Shown here piece by piece: positions 34,165 to 45,287 of a DNA stretch of 64,000 bases. Source of the DNA: Mytilus trossulus (lineage: Eukaryota; Mollusca; Bivalvia; Mytilida; Mytilidae); contig NC_086382.1 in assembly GCF_036588685.1 (NCBI RefSeq), forward strand, positions 69,599,999 through 69,663,998, given 5' to 3'. How positions within the stretch are numbered: position 1 is the first letter of the stretch; each line of letters begins with the position of its first letter. The notes under the pieces are model-generated. The model did not search any database and was not told the origin of the DNA. It was given only the letters and a program-made list of their open reading frames with translations. The position numbers were made by a program, and so were the translations under genes.

Positions 34165-34758
34165 CTTCACATAATGTACCTTCCCATCCTGATTCACATC
34201 CATGTGAGCACACACCGTTATCATAACAGTCTCTTTCAAAGCACGATGCACTGCACTTTTTAAAACATTGTTTTCCATAATAACCCTTAAAACAGCTCAC
34301 ACAGCTTCCGTTCAATGGATTACATGACGTCAATGTGTTTTCTGCGGAAGCACATTTTCCACACGACTCATCACAAAATAGTCCAAACCGACCCGCAGCA
34401 CAAGTTTCTATACAAGAACCATTGTATTTTTCACACAAATAACCATATAAGGATGTATTTGAGCATGTTATGCTGCATGTAAGGTTACAATAAGAACCGA
34501 ATTTTCCCGGCGGACATACGGAATTCGTGAAATTCATGGTACAGGTATTATTATTACATAACGGTGATACATGAAGGCATTGACCAGTCACTGGATGGCA
34601 AACCAAACAATTATCTGCACAGGTTTCATTGCAGTAAATTCCGTATTTACCAGGAAGACAACCTGACATGCAAACTCCTTGTCTATCGCACTTTAAGCCC
34701 ATACATTGGCTACACGATTCAGAACATTTTGGACCAAAGAACCCATCTGTGCAACCAT
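34165..34758 (-). CDS. Gene C, exon 3: EGF modules
   Basis: This 594-base exon (residues 571-768) opens after an ATTTAG acceptor with DGCTDGFFGPKCSESC and ends SGWEGTLCE at a GAAG|GTAAAC donor, phase 1 at both ends. It has several EGF/laminin-EGF-like modules with CxxxGVCxSGC and GxYGxxC spacing. A longer non-EGF insert (LHVSPLCNNNTCTMNFTNS) is conserved in genes A and B, so it is a family feature. Asn-X-Thr/Ser sites are present. At the position where gene B has a stop, this exon reads GYYGKQC. The last 64 bases are the part left at 26735-26672. Confidence 0.9.
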
Positions 34759-35319
34759 CTAAATAAAAACAACACTTAGATTAGTATAATTTTAAACAAG
34801 TTTAATTTCATATTAAATGATATGTTGAAATATAGAAAGTCGTTTTGTGTATGTGCAATAAATGGTTGTTCTTTGTAGCTTATATTTTCTCTTTGCATTC
34901 TACAAGTCAATTATAAATAATGTCTGTTTTTCTGTAATAAAAAAAAATCAAAAATTTCACCTACGCCTCTACTCAAGGAGCTTTCTACTGTTTTAATATA
35001 AATCTGTTCTCGTACTGAACTAGACTGACTGAAATATTTGACACTGGACGTTTGTCAACCAATCTATAAAATGTTAGTTTGTTCTCGTGAATCATTTTGT
35101 TTCATATTCATGGATTGCATAAAATTCAACTTGGAGATAAAACCACATTTTAAATATTCTAAAGTGGATGGAATACTATAGATTTATCAACGGTTATACA
35201 TTATATCATTCCTGTAAACTTTTTATTAAATATAACTCATTTGTATATTTTGAATGTTTATAAAAAACCTTAAAAGTCCGTGATAGTAGAACTGATCACA
35301 AATGGATATTTTTATATAC
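34759..35319 (-). other. Gene C, intron 2
   Basis: AT-rich intron of 561 bases, nothing further recognised. Confidence 0.7.
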
Positions 35320-36942
35320 CTTCACAAATCCCAGTAGTTTGATTACATGTTCCTCCAAGGCAGTTCCCACAACCGTAAAAGCAGTTGTTACCATAATGTC
35401 CAGGGATACATTTAATGCAATCACCAGAAAACTGATCACAAGTTTTATTTAAACAATAACCAAGACAAGATGAGAAACAGATGTCACCTTTCAAACCATT
35501 TTTACATCCATGTATACATGTTCCATTAATTGGGTCACATAAACCGTCAATGCAGTCTCCACATTTTCGGCAGTAAAACGGTAATCTATAAGGATTGACA
35601 TACCATCCTGGCTTACAACCTTCAAGACAATCTCCTGTACTACCATTACATTTGTCATTTAAACACTCTTCACAAGGTGCACAAAAGTTTTCAAGTACGG
35701 GTTTGTAAAACCCGTCATTGCAGGCATCGCAACTTGCATATTCATAATTACGTTTATTTTTAAACTGCGTACATTTTGCGCAGTGTGGCGTCAGAAGTGA
35801 ACATCCGTATTTACATGTGGAATAATACCAATCGGGTTCACATCCAGACGGACATACACCGGTTGTTGAATTACAAACAGTATCATTTCCAATACAATGA
35901 CTGCTGCATTTATCAACACAGTGTGTCCCGTAATATCCTGACTCACACCCGTCTAAACATACACCAGTGGTATTGTCACAGTTTAAATGTCCGCCCTTAC
36001 AATTGTCACTACATCTACAACATCCTCCTATTTCCGGATACCAACCACTATTTTTACATTCGACACAATGCGAACCAGATTCATGTCTCAAGCATTGGTC
36101 AAAGTCGCAAGTACATTGGTCACCAAATATTCTCATTGAATTGCATGTGGTACATTTTGCACCGTCCTTTGTGCATTTTGTACAATTGTTAGGACAAGAA
36201 TTTTCGCAATATCGACCAAAATATCCCTCTGAGCATACATTACAAGTAATATTATCGATGCACGAATCACAGTTTTTGATACATTTTTTATGACAATCTT
36301 CATAATACCAGCCTTTTGAACAGGTACAAAAACCATCAAATCTCATACAAGCCGAATACCGACAGTTCACTGAGCATTGCAGTTCACATTTTTTTCCAAA
36401 CCAGCCTTTTGAACATTTATTACAAGTATCATTCTCACTACATGAGTCACAGTGTGCTATACAGTTCAGCTGACAGTTGAAACCACCGTAACCAGGTTTA
36501 CATGAATAAGTAGAACAAATGCCATATGTTCGATCACATGACTCGCACCTGTTACTGCAATTATTCTCACATGAATTTCCCCAAAACCCGACATCACAGG
36601 CAATAGTGCATTCACCGGTATGTTGGTCACAGGAACCACCCTGGAAGCAGTTTGGGGGACAATTTTTTTCACAGTGATCCCCATAAAAAGATCTCTCGCA
36701 AACATTACAAATACCACTTTGATTACAATAATTCTTGTAACATCTTTCTGGGCAGCTGTCAGTACAGTTTACACCATAATATGATCTCTTACAATATGTA
36801 CATTCGCCTGTACTTCTATGACATCTATACAGGCAGTTTTGTTGACATGTCGAGCTACATTCGGACCCATAGTACCCATCGAGGCAACTTCCGTTACAAT
36901 AACCAGTCAGGTTATTACATCCATTAAAACAATTTATACAAT
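35320..36942 (-). CDS. Gene C, exon 2: large EGF-repeat exon
   Basis: One exon of 1623 bases, residues 30-570, opening after TTTTTCAG with DCINCFNGCNNLTGYC and ending CNQTTGICEG at GAAG|GTATAT. The entire frame is open. It is a tandem series of about a dozen cysteine-rich EGF-like modules related to MEGF10/SREC ectodomains, with several N-glycosylation sites. Compared with gene A it has small replacements, for example TTCNSMRIFGDQCTCD where gene A has NSGFFGDQCTCD, but the total length is the same, so indels balance. Packing so many EGF modules into one exon is unusual next to vertebrate MEGF genes, where modules are split over many exons. Ligands cannot be read from sequence; cell-surface recognition in immunity or clearance is the likely role. 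Confidence 0.92.
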
Positions 36943-37016
36943 CTGAAAAAAAAAGCTTTACTTATTCCTATAGAGCTAACGCTCCTTTTAAAACATCATT
37001 TTCTGTATACATATAT

Positions 37017-39612
37017 ATGTTACAGTAAATAGGTATAATTAGGAATTACATGTAATTACTAAAATTTAGGAATTACAGGTAAGTCCCGATGCACTTAGTT
37101 AATACAAGTAATTCCTTAAATGGCCCAGTTATTACCAGTATTTACTAATTTTAAAATGAATTTTTACACCTATTTACTGACTGCTAAAACAATGTTGTAT
37201 TAAGGTCATGTGATCAAAAGTTATAGTAATACTAACTAGAAGAACAGTTAGTACTCTTAAAATCTTGAACGGTTGATTTTTAAAAAAAATATTTTGAATA
37301 AATATGGACTTTCTAATATTTGGTTAGAGTTTAAATATATTTTATTTGCGTAAATGTGCAAAAGGGATGAGAAAATATTTGGTTAAATCAGAGTAACTTT
37401 AGTTTTAATCCAAAATGGTTAAAGTTGAGCATTATACAGATAATTTTTGACCAATTTCAGCAGAAATGGAAATCAGAAATGGAAAATTCTCCCAAAGAAT
37501 TATGTTGTAACTTTTTAAAGAAAACTTTGAATTTGCAAAATAATTAGACTTATTACCTTATAAAGATAAGACAACGTTATGTAGGTTAAGAACTGGAATG
37601 AACTGTTATGTTATGCTTCGAGATATAAAACAAAACAAATATCATTTTTTGTTGTTGTTAAATCATTAATAAAAATGAAATAGTGAAATTATAATTCACT
37701 GTTAGCGCCAATCTGGTTCTATTTTGTTAAATTAGCTGAGAAACAAGGTTGATGAGTTGTTCACTTGCGAGTGAATATTTGGACCTCATTGAATACGTAT
37801 TCATGTGACCTTCAATTCAACCCCTACCTGGAGATGGGTTATCAATGTATTAAGCTATTAAAATTGTAAGGGTTTTGCAGAACAAATAGTCTTGCCTACT
37901 TTTGCTGTTAATGGCAGTCTCAACAAAAATGAGGAAAAATATTAAAATTTTCCTCTAGATACTATCGTTTGACTAGTACTGTAAGAAGCTTCTGTCAAAA
38001 TTGGGTAAAAATCGAGGATGGTTTATAAAATCTAATGTTTTAAAAACTTTAACTGCACAGTGTATGTAATGTTAGTTGTGAAAAAAACTAGTCCATTTAT
38101 AAGTAATATAAAAAATTTTTTTTACAAACTTTACTTTTGGATATTATATTATGATCATAAACATTTAGCTTCTGTCCAAGTTTGGTAGAAATCCAGGATA
38201 TTTGGAGAAAGTTGTTTTAAAAGTTTGAAACCACAGTGCATGATGGAGATTTTACAGTGACTTGACTGTAAGTGTTGCTATTCACCAATTGCAACTCATT
38301 AAAAATTTTGACCAAATTGCAATTTGTTTTATTAAATCAATTTGTTCAACTGGTCAAAAATTTGAACCAATTGTTCAGTTAAAATGTGAAAGTGCAAGTT
38401 GATAAGATAAAACATACTTATAATCCTATAATACTTTAACTCCACTTTATTGATGTTGTGACAAATTCAGTCTATCAGTTTGTATAGGTATATTATAGTC
38501 ATTTCCATGGTTAAGGTGAAATTGTTATTTTGAATTGCTATAAAAATGTCCAAACTAAGCTTTCATATAGTTTTTCTTTCTAAAAGTATTCTATATTCAT
38601 AAGAACCAGCTATCATTTTAAAAATAAAACATCATATATTCAGGAAAATATGTGTGAAATAACAATATGCTGTTGATAAGTTTTCATGGGGAGATAACCT
38701 AGAATATTATTCTTTTGAATAACAACTTTTTGAAAGAAAAAAAATATTATCTCCCCATGGAAACTTCTTACAAACATATTGCAATTTTACACATATTTTA
38801 CGGAATATGAAATGTTTTAATTCACATAATGTTTGATTCTAATGAATATAAAAGACTTTTTGAAAGAAAAACTAAATGAAAGCTTAGTTTGGACATTTGT
38901 ATAGCAATTCAAAATAACAATTTCACCTTAAGCATGGTAATGACTATAATATACCTATACAAACTGATAGACTGAATTAGTCACAACATCATGAAAGTGG
39001 AGTTAAAGTAAGAATATAAGTATATTTTATTTTATCACCTTGCACTTTCAGGACTTAACTGTGGTTTTCTACAGCAGTTTGTTCAAATTTCTAACCAATT
39101 GCACAATTTGGTTTAATTAAACAAATTGCAATTTGGTCAAAATTGTTTATGAATTGCAATTGGTGGATAGCAACACTTACAGTCAAGTCACTGTAGTTTA
39201 ACAAAATTATGATAATCAATTTTGGATTGATATCATTGTCTTGCATGCATATATTTATGGAGTTTCAAAACCTATAATACAACCATTTTTCCTTTTCAAT
39301 TCACAAACACTAAAGAGTATGCACTTTTGATGTGCCTCATATTCCTACATCCTTAAGTAAGCTCCCTTAAAATCCCTACCCCTTTACTTTCTTATTTGGT
39401 ATCTCGAATTATATTTTTAATTTTAAATCAAAAACATCAAGTTAGTAAGTAGCTGTAAAAATGACCAAAGAAATCAGTGATTACCAGTAATCACTGATAC
39501 AACTAGTAAATACATGTAATTACTAAATTGGCTAGTAATTAAAGGTATTTACTGAAATGTTTAGTAATTACGTGTAATTCCTAATTTCACCTATTTATTG
39601 TAACATATACAT
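37017..39612. mobile_element. Foldback-like element: large imperfect palindrome
   Basis: Outer ends are inverted copies: GTTACAGTAAATAGGTATAATT...GGAATTACATGTAATTACT at 37019 and the complement GTTACAATAAATAGGTGAAATT...GGAATTACACGTAATTACT ending about 39604. The core is a near-perfect inverted repeat with arms of about 460 bases (38254-38715 and 38725-39196) meeting at about 38721; for example CTGTAAGTGTTGCTATTCACC near 38268 pairs with GGTGGATAGCAACACTTACAG near 39162. The left side holds about 800 more bases than the right, with a two-copy direct repeat (37983-38075, 38166-38246). No ORF. AT-rich flanks hide any target duplication. Confidence 0.8.
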
Positions 39613-39789
39613 AGTTTACTTTTATAAATTGTTATTTGGATGGAGAGTTTAGTTTAAACATATTTTATTTGTTAAAGTACAAATTGGATAAGACACAAGT
39701 CAAACAGACTTATGAAGTCTTCTCCATTTAACATTTATAGCAATATAATACACAAATATATGTATGAGCATGCATGTAAAGAATGGTAT

Positions 39790-39990
39790 ATAAATATGGA
39801 TCAAAAGACGGAAAATTGAAGTAAAAGAAAACAATAATAATACAGAAAAAATAAATAAAAATAAAAATATATAAATGAATAAATTATTTTGAAAACAGAA
39901 AAAAATAAAATAAAAAAAAATTATAAAAAAACAAAACCAAAATGAAAAAAATTTAAAAAGGACAAAAAAAAGGGAGAAGAAATCTTACTT
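39790..39990. repeat. A-rich low-complexity tract
   Basis: Runs of AAATAAATAAAAATAAAAAT-type sequence with little else. No function seen. Confidence 0.8.
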
Positions 39991-41939
39991 CAGTAAAAAT
40001 TAGATGATGATGTGTGTGCGATCATGGTTTGCTACCTAGACAATTTGAAATCTTTCCGAACTTTTAATAACTTTTAATGGAGAGTTGTCTCATTGGCACT
40101 CACACCACATCTTCCTATATCTATAGATGTGTGGCATACATTTAATAGACAAAAAAATGGAAACACTTATAATAAGAAATACACAAATTAGTGAATGCAC
40201 AATAGATTTAAACTGAGCTAAGAAAGAGAAAAAACATTCCATCTAAATGAAAAATATATACCATTCAAATAAAAAAGTATTGCATTTAAATGAAGAAATA
40301 AACCATTTAAATATAAAATATTGAATTTAAATGAAACATATCGAATTTTGCAACCAATACCATGCCATACTTGACACCTTATAGACACCCTAGTGTATTC
40401 CCGAATACCTTTTGTTCACGTGTCTTTAAAATTATGCATCGTGTATTTTGTATCTTTAAGATAACAATTAATTGTTTCAGTCAATTGTTGTCTTTTGTAT
40501 ATGTGTGCACAACACCAAGTAAACTTTGTATCATTGTCTACAGCAGCAATATGTAGCTCTAAATATATATAACAAAGAAGATGTGGTATGATTGCCAATG
40601 AGACAACTATCCACAAAATGTTGGTTATATGGAAATATCTAATACAGTTTATTTTGACTCTTTTATATTCGAATCTCAGTTGGTGTCAAAACCTTCGTGT
40701 GTTTGACACCATTTATGATGTTTTCCGCACATTTTTTTCTGGATATTGGCATTCGGTATTGTTCATCAATTCTAATAGAAAAAACAGTGTTTTATCCCGT
40801 TGTCCTCTGTATGAATTCTCAATAGCTGAATTTGAAAAAAAAGGTGTGGTATGATTGCCAATTAGAAAACTTTCTACAAGAGGCCAAATGACACAGAAAT
40901 TAACAACTAGGTCAGTTTTGAAAAATGTTTGGTGATTTTTTTCGTTTAATGATTACATTGAATGGAGTACTTTTCAATACCATCACATTGCTGGGGTAGG
41001 ACCAAGTATACATATTATAATAAGGAGGTGTACTATGATGTCCTGTTAGACTGCTATCCACTGGAGACCAATAGACGAGGATGTAAATAACTTAACTTTA
41101 TGACAGTGTATGGCCTTCAACAATTGACAAAACATTTACTTTATAGGAAGCTATATAAATGATCCATTCCTTTCCTGTCTTGATAAAACAGAAACTTTAT
41201 GTAACTTAACGGTTGAAGAACAAAGCTATGACATTTTCTTCTTAACATTGGGAAAATGAAATGTTTTTCATTTTATACAAGTTGAAGCATAACCGAAACT
41301 CAATAATAGCTTTTGAAATGATAAAGAATTAGTCGATTTTTTTAACAAAACTAACTACTCTAACGAGTGTAAATAACCAGGGACCAAATCTGAGATGTGC
41401 TGCTGATTAGTATGATAGTGATCTTAAATTCAGCATACCATGTAAACCTTCTTTTTCGAATTTAAAGAAAGTTTTGTTTACTTGAAAATATGAAAATAGG
41501 GATATACGCTATGATTGGAAATGAGAATATACATACATGTAACTATCTACAAGTAACCAGGGACGAGGATAGATATGAAACTGTGCTGCCTTCAACAATG
41601 AGCAGAATCCATACCGTATTGTAAGCTTTTGGTCTGGGGATAACACTATTGGAAACAATTCAATATTTAATGTTTTACTTTCAGAGGTCAAATAATTGTA
41701 ATGATCAAGTGCAAAACCTACTATGATAGTCTACTAAGGTAATAAATAGATTAGAAAACCTTTTTGATACGCTAACTTGACCTTAAAATTGAATTGTTAT
41801 ACATTTTTCCTGTTTTAAAACAGCATGTCTTTCTGAGTGTGTGATAATAATATTATAATGTGTTAATAACAAAATAAACTTAATCATGAAATAAATTGCT
41901 TTTCGGCAAAAAGGTATAATAATTAAATAATTTACATAC

Positions 41940-42027
41940 CTGGATTTTTTTCACAATGTATATTTGTTATAGATACAAACGTGAGAGTTATTCCAACTAA
42001 AACTAAATGTAAACCAGTGACTTTCAT
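41940..42027 (-). CDS. Gene C, exon 1: start codon and signal peptide
   Basis: ATG at 42027-42025 in the context TCCACCATGA starts an 88-base coding exon: MKVTGLHLVLVGITLTFVSI then TNIHCEKNP, donor CCAG|GTATGT in phase 1. One lysine followed by a hydrophobic run and a likely cleavage near IHC make a classical signal peptide. It is homologous to exon 1 of gene A (same length and phase, shared SITNIHCE). A TATA box lies about 49 bases upstream and there is no intervening ATG. Joined with the other four exons it gives an unbroken 824-residue reading frame, so gene C is the one complete receptor in this window. Confidence 0.88.
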
Positions 42028-42075
42028 GGTGGAAACAGATTTGTGGATATATCATTCATTCATTATTATCCGTGA

Positions 42076-42150
42076 TTTTATAATATATGGCAATATTTCA
42101 CAATGAATTATTTTGAAAGCAAAACTTGGATACCCCCATATTTGTAATTC
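42076..42150 (-). promoter_or_regulatory. Gene C core promoter: TATA box plus conserved upstream block
   Basis: Minus strand TATAAAA (42082-42076) inside ATTATAAAATCACG, as in gene A. Upstream, GGATACCCCCATATTTGTAA (plus strand from 42128) matches gene A's GGATTCCCCCATATTTGTAA with one change. On the minus strand the core is GGGGG(A/T)ATCC, loosely like a kappaB site; binding is untested. Confidence 0.65.
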
Positions 42151-42199
42151 TCAAAATAGTTTTTGTGTGAAGTAGACTACTCAAGGTGACCTGTTATCT

Positions 42200-43332
42200 A
42201 ATCTATTACAAACCAACAGATTACTAGGTTAGAAATAAACATATCACATAGGAATGTTCGGAATCGTGGACTTCATACAATATCTCTCATGCATAGATAA
42301 CCTTAGCTGTATTTGGCAAAACATTTACTAATTTTAGTCCTCAATGCTCTTCAACTTCGTACTTTATTTGGCCTATTTAACTTTTTTGGATTCGAGCGTC
42401 GCTGACGAGTCGTTTGTAGACGAAACGCGCGTTAGGCGTATATACAAATTTTAGTCCTGATATGTATGCATATATGATGAGTTTATTTATATATTAAGAT
42501 TTGGATGTGAACTGATGCCTCAAACTTTTGCCCATTTGATTTGATTTGAATCATGCATGTATAACACTAACATAGTCTTCTGCATTATTATCTGTATAGT
42601 GCAAATCTTTCTCTGAAAATCAAAGTTTTTCTCTGGCATCATTCGACACGAATACACTATAACCTCAGGCTCGCTTTTTTTTGCAATTTGGAAATGCTCC
42701 AAAAATTGAATAAGCATTCATAGGGCAATTAAGATTTGAACTTTAAATTTTGTATTTTAATTGCGATCGCACAGATTTAATACAAAGGGATCATGACTAG
42801 TGTACAGAACTGTAGCCACTCCTATTCTACGGACGTTTAACCCATATAAAGAAAAAGCATCTGTATGGCTGTTCAGTCGCAGACTGAGGACGGAATCGGT
42901 CAACCAATCTAATATCTTGCGTAAGAAGTGTACCACGATTTCCTAGCGTTAATTGACCAAACTAATATTATTTGTCAGTATTGTTTTTTTTTTATATAAA
43001 ATTCAAGATGAAAGCTACGTAAAAGGGGAGTGTATTTGTAACGATTGCTACAAATTAAGTGTGTTTATGTGTGTGGGTGTTTGTGTGTGCTGATCTAATT
43101 TAATTATCAGAGAAAGATAACATTCAAATATATTTCGTAACACGCGAACGATAACATTCCTAAATTGTAATACTACTTTAGGTGAACTTATATTTTAAAT
43201 TTTAGAAAAGATATTTCGTCATCTCAGGAAAATACGTTATTTATAAATAAATCCAGGTATGATCAATTAGTTTTCTCAGCAGAAGAACCATACAAATCAA
43301 AGAACAAAATAAGCTAAATTATATTGATAGGT
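42200..43332. other. Intergenic DNA upstream of gene C
   Basis: Apart from the hammerhead-like repeat at 42310-42470 and a GT-rich patch near 43058-43095, I recognise nothing here. The small ORF at 42520-42717 has no family features. Confidence 0.55.
42310..42470 (+). repeat. Best-preserved hammerhead-like repeat end
   Basis: Plus strand: CTGACGA (42402-42408), stem II GTC/GAC (42409-42411 with 42419-42421), GAAA (42422-42425), stem III ACGC/GCGT (42425-42428 with 42436-42439) around a 7-base loop, and A at the cleavage position (42440). An outer stem I pairs GGATT (42388-42392) with AGTCC (42453-42457) with one wobble. The inner part of stem I does not pair, which is not canonical. Preceded by body sequence (CTCAATGCTCTTCAACTTCG) of the retrozyme-like family. 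Confidence 0.6.
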
Positions 43333-44983
43333 TAATGCCCGCGTCACACTGTCCCGATTTTTATATACGATGAACACCCGAATGCGAAAATTGTAAGTTC
43401 GTACGGAGTTAGTCCCGATCTCGTTAAAATACCAAAAAGTGACCGAAGCAAGTACAATGAATAACGAAGTCTATACGATGGTGCCGAAATTATATACGAT
43501 AGCAAAAGATGGACATACGAAGGTTAAACGAATACGGGTATTTAAGCTTCATATCTCAGCCGAAGCCTACACGATGGATCACGAAGGCTACACGATGGAT
43601 TACGAAGGCTACACGAGATTACGATGATGGCGCTATTACCATACGATGTCTAAAATGCGTCCTACCTGTTTAAACTTTTTTATGATACGAACAGAATTTC
43701 GACAACATATCGTTTCTGTACATGTCTGCCATGCATGGCGGGAAATCGATCTTTTTGTCTAATTCTTACAAAACTTAGTTTATTATCCCCTTGCCTACTA
43801 CATGTAAGTTGCGTGTAGATAAAATTGTTATGGACATTTTAGAACCAAAATGCTCAAAACTTGGTATGGTGTTACTCGTTAAGAATATCTTCAGCCCTAT
43901 TGACTTTAAAAGTTCAAAGGTCAAGGTCACTGTGTCAGTTGTAATACAAGGCAATATCACCCTTGTGGACACTCTAAACCCAATATGCTTCAAAAGATGT
44001 TAACCACATTTGGTTTATTGATCCTCCTTGTAATGATCTGACTTGTTTTACGTTTAAGGCCATAGATCAATGTCATGCAGATGGACTTGTTTTTTCTCCT
44101 TGAAATAGCATAATACACAGGAAAATGGTTGCTATTTTTTTTACCTGCTGGTTCTAAAGACAATATTAAAAGTATTTCCAGTTACTGAATGTTTTGGTTG
44201 ATTTCTAAAAAAATAGTTTATGTATCAAATATGCATATTCAATTTACCATTTTCTGCATGTGTCATATACAAATACAGATGAGCGTCCATATTTGTCTCC
44301 AATATGTTACATACGCGGCATTGCTTTGTTTGAACTGTAAAATGCCTTTGTGTGGATTAGTCTGAATAATAACCCATAATTATGCCCATGTTTACTGATC
44401 TATCTTAAAGGTAAGGTAATGGGTTCGTTGATCCCTTTTATTCAAAAAGAGCTCTTTCCAGGAGAATATCATAATAATATAGACAAAAGGAAGTGGGGAA
44501 ATCAACAAATGCGGCAAAATATGACATATAGAAAACAAAATGGTTATGGAGTAAACATTCGTGTGACAACAACTCAGACGATACATAAGAAAATTAGAAA
44601 AATGAAGAAAAAGTTGGTTTCCCTATATAAGTGTATCTGCAGTGTTGGTGTACGAGGCGCGTTTATGATTTTCATTATGTTACTTGATATGAAAAATTGA
44701 CAAAAAATAATATTTGAATTGTAAAAGTAAATCCTGAGCAGAAACAACGGTGTCGCCTTTCGTGATATCATAGAATCATATGACATGAGCTTCATGTTTT
44801 GTGAACGTCTTTCTTAACTGTCGTATTAGACTGAATAGTGCATATCGTGCATGGCACTTTAAATGTATTTTAGCACGAAAATTAACTTTCAATTAGCTGT
44901 ATTTATTGCCGTCGTAGTTCCATCTTGTCGCCTTCGTACTTTTATTCGATGGCAACACGACGGGATTACGAGGTCTTCACGTT

Positions 44984-44988
44984 GTCGT
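44984..44988. repeat. Target-site duplication GTCGT (left)
   Basis: GTCGT directly before the left LTR and again directly after the right LTR at 53120-53124. Confidence 0.88.
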
Positions 44989-45137
44989 TGTGCGGAATAA
45001 ACTAAGAAAGTCGTATGTGTACTTTGCGTTGTGTTTACTTTGCGTATAATATTTACAATGGCGAAGCCCATACAAGGTGTAAGCAACGTCACAAGCTACG
45101 GGAAACGTAACGTTATAACTTCGAACTATTCTCAACA
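44989..45137 (-). repeat. BEL/Pao 3' LTR
   Basis: 149 bases. On the minus strand it runs TGTTGAGAATAGTTCG ... TTATTCCGCACA. It matches 52958-53119 except for a 13-base deletion and one visible substitution. Confidence 0.9.
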
Positions 45138-45287
45138 TACTGGGGCCCGCAAAGTGTATTTATGTACAAAACAATAGACTATTACTTTAAATGTTCATAA
45201 TTGAAACGAAAAAATATGATTTAAAATATGATGGGCAATTACAGTCTCTATAACGATTTGAAAATCGGACACAAAATTTAATGTCCT

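Larger units (their letters stand above)
28401..34228. repeat. Segmental duplication, unit 2
   Basis: The counterpart of unit 1. Homology starts directly after the LTR end and continues into the complete gene C exon 3. It contains an extra R1a copy (28721-28976) missing from unit 1, and lacks the Helitron. It includes the 3' end of gene C plus a second ATG-less exon 1 (29418-29331). Shared repeats: R3 29491-29730, R1b 29905-30240, MITE 30522-30740, retrozyme-like 31745-32105, R1c 32875-33145. Confidence 0.9.
36943..41939 (-). other. Gene C, intron 1
   Basis: A 5-kb intron. It holds the near-palindromic element 37017-39612, fragments of R1b (about 39628-39652 and 40075-40125), A-rich low-complexity DNA (39790-39990), an ATTTAAATG-rich stretch (40230-40345) and two R1a tails in minus orientation (40575-40615, 40838-40905). 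From 40906 to 41939 I see no gene and no clear repeat. Confidence 0.7.

Noticed and set aside
37009-37018. 8-base target duplication (ATACATAT / ATACATAG) for the palindromic element.
   Set aside because: The flanks are simple AT repeats, so several alignments are equally good and the duplication cannot be trusted.
43900-43945. AAAGGTCAAGGTCACTG as nuclear-receptor response element.
   Set aside because: It lies in a common mollusc-type repeat inside a transposon, far from any promoter.
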